A DNA stretch of 37,247 bases from Candidatus Acidiferrales bacterium (GTDB lineage Bacteria; Acidobacteriota; Terriglobia; Acidiferrales; DATBWB01): the NCBI GenBank assembly GCA_036514995.1, contig DATBWB010000134.1, forward strand, positions 1-37,247, written 5' to 3'. The notes beneath the pieces are model-generated. The model saw only the letters and a program-made list of their open reading frames with translations. It was not told the DNA's origin and ran no database searches. Positions 32,669-37,247 of this stretch are shown here, in pieces (position 1 is the first letter of the stretch; every line of letters starts with the position of its first letter). The position numbers and the translations under genes are program-made.

Positions 32669-33863
32669 AGATAAGTTTCCCCAGAACGACGGGATGTCGC
32701 GCGCCGGTGGCGGAAGGCAAATTGGCCGGACGGCCGTGAAATGTTTCGTAGGCGAGAATGGCAAAGGCCATCGCCTCTTTGGCGTCTTCGGGAACCCCGA
32801 GCGCTTCCGAACCAAGAATGGCCACACCCTTCAGCTCGGCGGCAATGCGATTCATGAGCAGGCGATTGTGAAATCCGCCGCCGGAAACGATCAGCTCGGC
32901 GGGGCGGAAGCGTGGAAAAACCCAGCGTTCGATCGAACGGACGATACTGATGGCGGTCAGTTCGGTGGTGGTGCGGAGAACGTCCTCGGCGCGAGCGCCG
33001 TTGCGGCGAGACCACTCGAGGATGCGAGCCACGAAGGCAGCGCCGAATTGCTCGCGGCCGGCGGACTTGGGCGGCACCAAGGAAAAAAAGCGGTGCTTCA
33101 TCAATTCGGCCAGCAAATCCGGCAGGACCCGTCCGCGCCGGGCCATCTTGCCGCTCGGATCAAATTGCTTTTGCCCGTGCGTAAAGTGGCGAGCCAGTTC
33201 GTCCATGGGCATGTTACCCGGGCCGGTATCGAAAGCCAGGACCTGGTCGGGTTTGGCGCCGGGCGGGATGGCAGTGAGATTGGCAATCCCGCCGATATTC
33301 AGCGCGATGCGGCCGATTTTTCTGTCGCGGTAGAGCAAGAAATCCACATAGGGCACCAGCGGCGCGCCCTGGCCGCCGGCGGCGATGTCGCCGGGACGAA
33401 AGTCGGCCACCACCGGCACTCCCGTTCGCTCGGCGATGATCCCCGGCTCGGCTATCTGGAGCGTCGAGGCGATGGGACGGCCCAGGTGAAGCGCCGGGGC
33501 TCCCTGATGGAAAATGGTTTGCCCGTGCGAACCGATCAGATCAAGCTTTTGAAGCGGGAAGCGAAATTTGCGGCAAGCCGCCCGGACGCCATCGGCAAAA
33601 AGCTCTCCGAGCAAGAAATGGAGCCGGCCGATTTCTTCGGCGCTGCTTGGCGCGCCGTTGGCCACGCGCAGGATTTCCTCGCGCACGGCGCGCGGGAAAG
33701 GCATGGTGGTGAAACCTTCGAGCTTCCAACTGAGATGGGGCGGCTGGCCAGCCAGGCGCACCAGTGCTACGTCCACGCCGTCAGCGGAGGTGCCGGACAT
33801 AAGGCCGATCACTCGCATCGGTCGGGCGGCAGTGTTGCGGGGGAAGAAAACTCGTTTCGGCAT
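32655..33863 (-). CDS. anmK: Anhydro-N-acetylmuramic acid kinase
   Basis: A 402-residue kinase that opens and phosphorylates anhydro-MurNAc from peptidoglycan turnover, giving MurNAc-6-phosphate. The phosphate-binding opening GLMSGTSADGVDVALV (20-35), GSHGQTIFH, NIGGIANLT, FDTGPGN and LIVSGGGFHN are all present. The length is slightly above average. Its ATG shares one base with the mutS stop (TGATG, 33861-33865) and the peptide-binding gene overlaps its end, so the three are co-translated. Confidence 0.95.
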   Translation of the reverse strand: MPKRVFFPRNTAARPMRVIGLMSGTSADGVDVALVRLAGQPPHLSWKLEGFTTMPFPRAVREEILRVANGAPSSAEEIGRLHFLLGELFADGVRAACRKFRFPLQKLDLIGSHGQTIFHQGAPALHLGRPIASTLQIAEPGIIAERTGVPVVADFRPGDIAAGGQGAPLVPYVDFLLYRDRKIGRIALNIGGIANLTAIPPGAKPDQVLAFDTGPGNMPMDELARHFTHGQKQFDPSGKMARRGRVLPDLLAELMKHRFFSLVPPKSAGREQFGAAFVARILEWSRRNGARAEDVLRTTTELTAISIVRSIERWVFPRFRPAELIVSGGGFHNRLLMNRIAAELKGVAILGSEALGVPEDAKEAMAFAILAYETFHGRPANLPSATGARHPVVLGKLIYGSR

Positions 33864-36484
33864 CAGGAGATCTGCCTTTTAAGCTCTGCCAGGAGGTTGA
33901 GCGCCTCGAGCGGCTTCAAGTTGTCGAGGTCGGCCTGCCGCAGAGCATCAACAATTCTTTGGTCGAGAGGCGTGAAGAAGGCAGCTTCGGCAGGTGGCTT
34001 TGCTCCGGGTGACAGCTCTTCGGTCAGCTCGCGCTCGCTCTCCTCGTGGCGTCGCAAGATTTCTCGGGCCCGCTGGATGACGCTGCCCGGCAGCCCGGCG
34101 AGCCGTGCCACCTCAATCCCGTAGCTTCGGTCGGCGCTTCCGGGTTCGACCTTGCGAAGAAAGATGATATCCGAGCCGGACTCCTGAACCGAGACGTGAA
34201 CATTCTTCACGGCCGGCAGCAACTCCTCCAATTCCGTCAATTCGTGGTAGTGGGTGGCAAAGAGAGTCCTGGCGCGAGTCAGCGCATGAAGATACTCGAC
34301 CACCGCCCAGGCGATGGAAAGGCCATCAAAGGTGGCCGTTCCGCGGCCGACCTCATCAAGGAGAATCAGGCTGCGCGGCGTCGCCGTGTTGAGGATCGAA
34401 GCCACTTCGGTCATCTCCACCAGGAAGGTGGAGCGACCTCGGGCAAGGCTGTCGGAGGCGCCGATGCGGGTGAAAATACGGTCCATGATGGGAAGCCGGG
34501 CTTGCTCGGCGGGAACGAAGCATCCCATCTGGGCCATGATGACGATCAGCGCCGCCTGCCGGAGATAGGTGGACTTCCCGCCCATGTTAGGCCCGGTGAT
34601 GATGAGAATCTGGTGGGTGGAGTCGTTGAGGTAGAGGTCGTTGGGGATAAAACGCTCGCCGCGGCACTCGCCCAGCTTTTCGACCACCGGGTGCCGCGCC
34701 GCCACCAGCGTCATCTCGCCCCCATCGTTGAACTGCGGTCGGGAGTAGCGCCGGCCCGCCGCCAGTCGCGCAAAATTGGCCAGCACGTCGATCCGGGCGA
34801 TGGCCGAGGCCGTTCGCCGGATGCGGGATGCTTGGCCGGCGATGCGGTCTCGCAGAGCCGTGAAAATACGCTGCTCGATGGCCATCATGCGCTCGTCCGC
34901 CTCCAGGATTTTCTGCTCGCAGTCTTTGAGTTCCGGGGTCGTAAAACGCTCGGCGTTCACCAGAGTCTGTTTGCGTTCGTAGTCGGGAGGAACGTTCGGC
35001 AGGTTGGGCTTCGAGACTTCGATGTAATAGCCGAAGATGTTGTTGAAGCGAATCTTCAGCGAGGCAATGCCGGTGCGCTTTCGTTCGCGCTCTTCCATCC
35101 GGGCGATGATGCGCTTGCTGTTCTGGCTGATCTCGCGCAGCTCGTCGAGCTCGGCATCGCAGCCGGCGCGGATCACGCCTCCCTCGGAGAGCGCCGCCGG
35201 TGGATCTTCGACCAGCGTTTGCTCGATCCAGCCGCGGACGTCGGCCAGGTCGTCCAGTTCGTCGTGCAGCTCTTGCAGGCGTTTGCTCCGGCACTTGCCC
35301 AGGAAATCGCGCAAGAGGGGCAGGCTGGCGAGCGATTGCCCGAGGCCGACCAGGTCGCGAGGCGCAGCCGTTCCGAGGGTGATACGGCTCAGCAATCGCT
35401 CCAGATCGGCGATGCGACCCAGCTCGGCTCGTATCTGTTCGCGAGCCACCGTGGCGGCGCGCAGCTCTTCGACGGCGCCCAGGCGAGCTTCGATCTCCGA
35501 GCGATCCAGGGAAGGGCGCAGAATCCAGCTTCGCAGCAGCCGCGCTCCCATGCTCGTCACCGTCTCGTCCAGGATGTCGCGCAACGTCGCGTGGGGTTCA
35601 TTGCCGAAGATCGGTTCGATCAACTCGAGGTTGCGGACGGAAACCTGGTCGAGAACGAGCGCGTCGGAGCGTTCGTAGTAAGCAATGCGGTCGAGGTGCT
35701 GAAGCCTGGAGCGCTGTGTTTCACGCAAATAATGCACCACCGCCCCGCAGGCAGCCGTCGCCAGCGGGTGGTCCGAAAGGCCGAAGCCGGCCAGCGTCGC
35801 CACCGCAAATTGCTCGCTGAGGATGCGCTCGGCATAATCGCTCGCAAAGACCCACTCTTCGAGTCGCGTCTGTGCCGCCGGGACATGGTCCAGGTCCGGA
35901 GTAGCGCTGGCCGAAAAAAGATCGGCCGGTTCGGCCACCAGCAGCTCGCGCGGGCGCAAGACGTCGAGTTCTTCGCGGGTTCGCGCGCGGCAATCAGCCC
36001 CTTGAAACTCGGTCGCATGAAAGTCGCCCGTGGAAAGATCCACGTAAGCGAGGCCGCACCGGGCGGCTCCGGGCTCGACGGCGAGCGCGGCCAAAAAATT
36101 GTTCTCTTTCGGTTCAAGAGCCGGCGTGCCCAGAGCGGTGCCGGGAGTGACCACTCGAACCACGTCGCGCTTTACCAGTTTCTTGCCGAACCCGGGCTCT
36201 TCGAGCTGTTCGCAGATGGCCACTTTGTATCCCTTGTGAACGAGCTTGGCGAGGTAAGATTCCGCGGCGTGATAGGGCACGCCGCACATGGGGACCGGGA
36301 CGCCCTTTTCTTTGTTGCGCGAGGTGAGAACGATCTGGAGCTCGCGCGACGCGACAATCGCGTCCTCGTAGAAAAGCTCGTAGAAATCGCCGAGCCGGAA
36401 GAAAACCAGCGCCTGCGGGTACTGCTTCTTGATGGCATGGTACTGCCGCATCAAAGGCGTTCCAGGCTCACTCATGGAGGTCAT
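33863..36484 (-). CDS. mutS: DNA mismatch repair protein MutS
   Basis: An 873-residue MutS that recognises mismatches and starts repair with MutL. The mismatch-binding Phe-x-Glu is F34-Y-E36 in GDFYELF. The ATPase has Walker [10 protein letters not shown] (Lys637), Walker [12 protein letters not shown] and the signature [15 protein letters not shown]. The C-terminal helix-turn-helix and dimer region are intact. There are ATGs at 36484 and 36475; the first is kept. A good promoter lies just upstream and anmK follows with a 1-bp overlap. Confidence 0.97.
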   Translation of the reverse strand: MTSMSEPGTPLMRQYHAIKKQYPQALVFFRLGDFYELFYEDAIVASRELQIVLTSRNKEKGVPVPMCGVPYHAAESYLAKLVHKGYKVAICEQLEEPGFGKKLVKRDVVRVVTPGTALGTPALEPKENNFLAALAVEPGAARCGLAYVDLSTGDFHATEFQGADCRARTREELDVLRPRELLVAEPADLFSASATPDLDHVPAAQTRLEEWVFASDYAERILSEQFAVATLAGFGLSDHPLATAACGAVVHYLRETQRSRLQHLDRIAYYERSDALVLDQVSVRNLELIEPIFGNEPHATLRDILDETVTSMGARLLRSWILRPSLDRSEIEARLGAVEELRAATVAREQIRAELGRIADLERLLSRITLGTAAPRDLVGLGQSLASLPLLRDFLGKCRSKRLQELHDELDDLADVRGWIEQTLVEDPPAALSEGGVIRAGCDAELDELREISQNSKRIIARMEERERKRTGIASLKIRFNNIFGYYIEVSKPNLPNVPPDYERKQTLVNAERFTTPELKDCEQKILEADERMMAIEQRIFTALRDRIAGQASRIRRTASAIARIDVLANFARLAAGRRYSRPQFNDGGEMTLVAARHPVVEKLGECRGERFIPNDLYLNDSTHQILIITGPNMGGKSTYLRQAALIVIMAQMGCFVPAEQARLPIMDRIFTRIGASDSLARGRSTFLVEMTEVASILNTATPRSLILLDEVGRGTATFDGLSIAWAVVEYLHALTRARTLFATHYHELTELEELLPAVKNVHVSVQESGSDIIFLRKVEPGSADRSYGIEVARLAGLPGSVIQRAREILRRHEESERELTEELSPGAKPPAEAAFFTPLDQRIVDALRQADLDNLKPLEALNLLAELKRQIS

Positions 36485-36770
36485 ACGAGGGGAAGAATCG
36501 CCCCATTATGGTGCGACCCCACGCCTTTGTAAACAGTCTTCAACACGAATCTCCTTGAAGCACGGCCCGCTGACGGGGAGATATACATAAAAGAACAAAG
36601 CCTGGCGGTAGCTTCCCAACGGCAGTGAGTTGAGCCGTCGGGGCGAAGGAAAGGGTTTTGTTGGGCCGAGTCCCTAGGCGAAATACAAATAAACTTTATG
36701 CTTCGTTCATTGACAGGGCACTTTAATTGGTTGACGACAGCCGCTTGCCAGCACTGTTGCTTGGCCCCAT
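36485..36770. other. Gap between mutS and hicB
   Basis: It holds the mutS promoter. TTGACA at 36708-36713 has no clear -10. I see no other feature. Confidence 0.4.
36505..36533 (-). promoter_or_regulatory. Promoter of the mutS-anmK operon
   Basis: On the minus strand: TTTACA (36528-36533), 17 bp, CATAAT (36505-36510). Both boxes are one base from consensus. Transcription would start about 12 bp before the mutS ATG, leaving a very short leader. Confidence 0.6.
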
Positions 36771-36983
36771 CTACGAAACAGCAACATATTCCGCGAAGGC
36801 GTGAGGCTTGGGAATGGGTAATTTGTCTTCGAGCAAGCCGCGTATATGCATTTCGATTGCTTCGTGCATACTGCGGGTGACTTGCCGGCGGGTTTGGCCT
36901 GTCGCCACACAGCCGGGTAGATCAGGAGAATAGGCCGAGTAATTGTCCTTCGCCTTCTCGATGACAATGAGAAAACGATACAT
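36771..36983 (-). CDS. hicB: HicB-type antitoxin
   Basis: A 70-residue HicB with the partial RNase H-like fold: FLIVIEKAKDNYSAYSPDLPG, then CVATGQTRRQVTRSMHEAI and MHIRGLLEDKLPIPKP. It lacks a C-terminal DNA-binding domain, as the short HicBs do. It follows hicA with a 2-bp gap on the same strand, the normal toxin-first order. Confidence 0.93.
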   Translation of the reverse strand: MYRFLIVIEKAKDNYSAYSPDLPGCVATGQTRRQVTRSMHEAIEMHIRGLLEDKLPIPKPHAFAEYVAVS

Positions 36984-36985
36984 GG

Positions 36986-37201
36986 TTACTCTTTTCCTTT
37001 CTTCTTCGGCTTCTTTAATTGGGCTTGCTTGAAAACACTGTTCAAGGTGCCGGGGGCTAAATCGTCATTGGGATGGCCAGCAATCGTGACCCGGCCCAGC
37101 TTCGTGAAGTGCTTGTATTGCCGATGGCTGCCTTTCGTCGTGATCAAATACCAGCCGTCATCTTCAATGAGTTTGATAACATCACGGATTTTCACCGCCA
37201 T
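36986..37201 (-). CDS. hicA: HicA-type mRNA interferase toxin
   Basis: A 71-residue double-stranded-RNA-binding-fold toxin. The catalytic His26 lies in TTKGSHRQYKH, and RVTIAGHPNDDLAPGTLNSV is the conserved second half. It ends with a Lys-rich tail. The ATG at 37201 lies 46 bp from the window edge, so the promoter may be partly outside. Confidence 0.93.
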   Translation of the reverse strand: MAVKIRDVIKLIEDDGWYLITTKGSHRQYKHFTKLGRVTIAGHPNDDLAPGTLNSVFKQAQLKKPKKKGKE

Positions 37202-37247
37202 CCAGTCTGGCTAAAAGAGATTTTGTGTCATTCAAGCGCAACCCTGA

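Noticed and set aside
34046-36532. An 828-residue open frame on the plus strand opposite mutS
   Set aside because: mutS is intact with all motifs on the other strand; the antisense frame has low-complexity, Arg/Gly/Ala-rich content typical of GC-rich shadows.

Overview
The window is a GC-rich chromosomal segment, probably from an Acidobacteriota genome assembled from environmental DNA. That placement is inference. It rests on the combination of TonB-type energy transducers not sitting in exbBD operons, a zinc-ribbon/Ser-Thr kinase/TPR giant, a PEP-CTERM protein, many toxin-antitoxin pairs, and no rRNA or ribosomal operon. No phage, IS element, CRISPR array or recognisable integrase is visible.

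Layout. 1-2.8 kb (minus): mutY with a small co-transcribed gene, then a PIN toxin with an unusually large antitoxin. 2.8-8.3 kb: an MFS transporter (minus); two adjacent zinc-ribbon membrane proteins, a DHH phosphoesterase and a metallo-beta-lactamase/PilZ fusion (all plus). 8.7-12.1 kb: a receptor-like Ser/Thr kinase with TolB/FlgO-like and TPR parts, convergent with a PEP-CTERM protein. 12.5-13.9 kb: tRNA-Lys(CTT) followed by a GIY-YIG gene and higBA. Each of these two cassettes is followed by a 50-bp repeat that resembles the tRNA 3' half; this is the most unusual structure in the window. 14.1-15.3 kb: three small minus-strand genes of unknown function, including a 36-residue membrane peptide. 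15.4-20.2 kb: a translationally coupled pair (LarA-family protein, then an acetolactate-synthase-like TPP enzyme), divergent from lysine 6-aminotransferase. 20.3-23.8 kb: trpF, a secreted TonB-domain protein, a MerT-like protein and two unknown proteins. 23.8-26.6 kb (minus): a TonB-like protein and an M48 metalloprotease. 27.0-30.2 kb (minus): SPOUT rRNA/tRNA methyltransferase, rarA and a beta-propeller protein, tightly coupled. 30.3-31.0 kb (plus): tsaC/sua5-type gene. 31.1-36.5 kb (minus): mutS, anmK and a peptide-binding lipoprotein with overlapping ends. 36.8-37.2 kb (minus): hicAB.

Functionally this is mostly a housekeeping neighbourhood: DNA repair (mutY, mutS, rarA), RNA modification (tsaC, SPOUT methyltransferase) and cell-wall recycling (anmK with a peptide-binding lipoprotein). 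Three toxin-antitoxin modules are interspersed. A family of short palindromes of the form CCCGA-N(1-4)-TCGGG recurs in the gaps between genes, and two copies are embedded in the tRNA-like repeats. Gene starts were revised from the longest reading frame where a ribosome-binding site, promoter position or family length argued for it. All functional calls are by reading protein motifs, without database searches.
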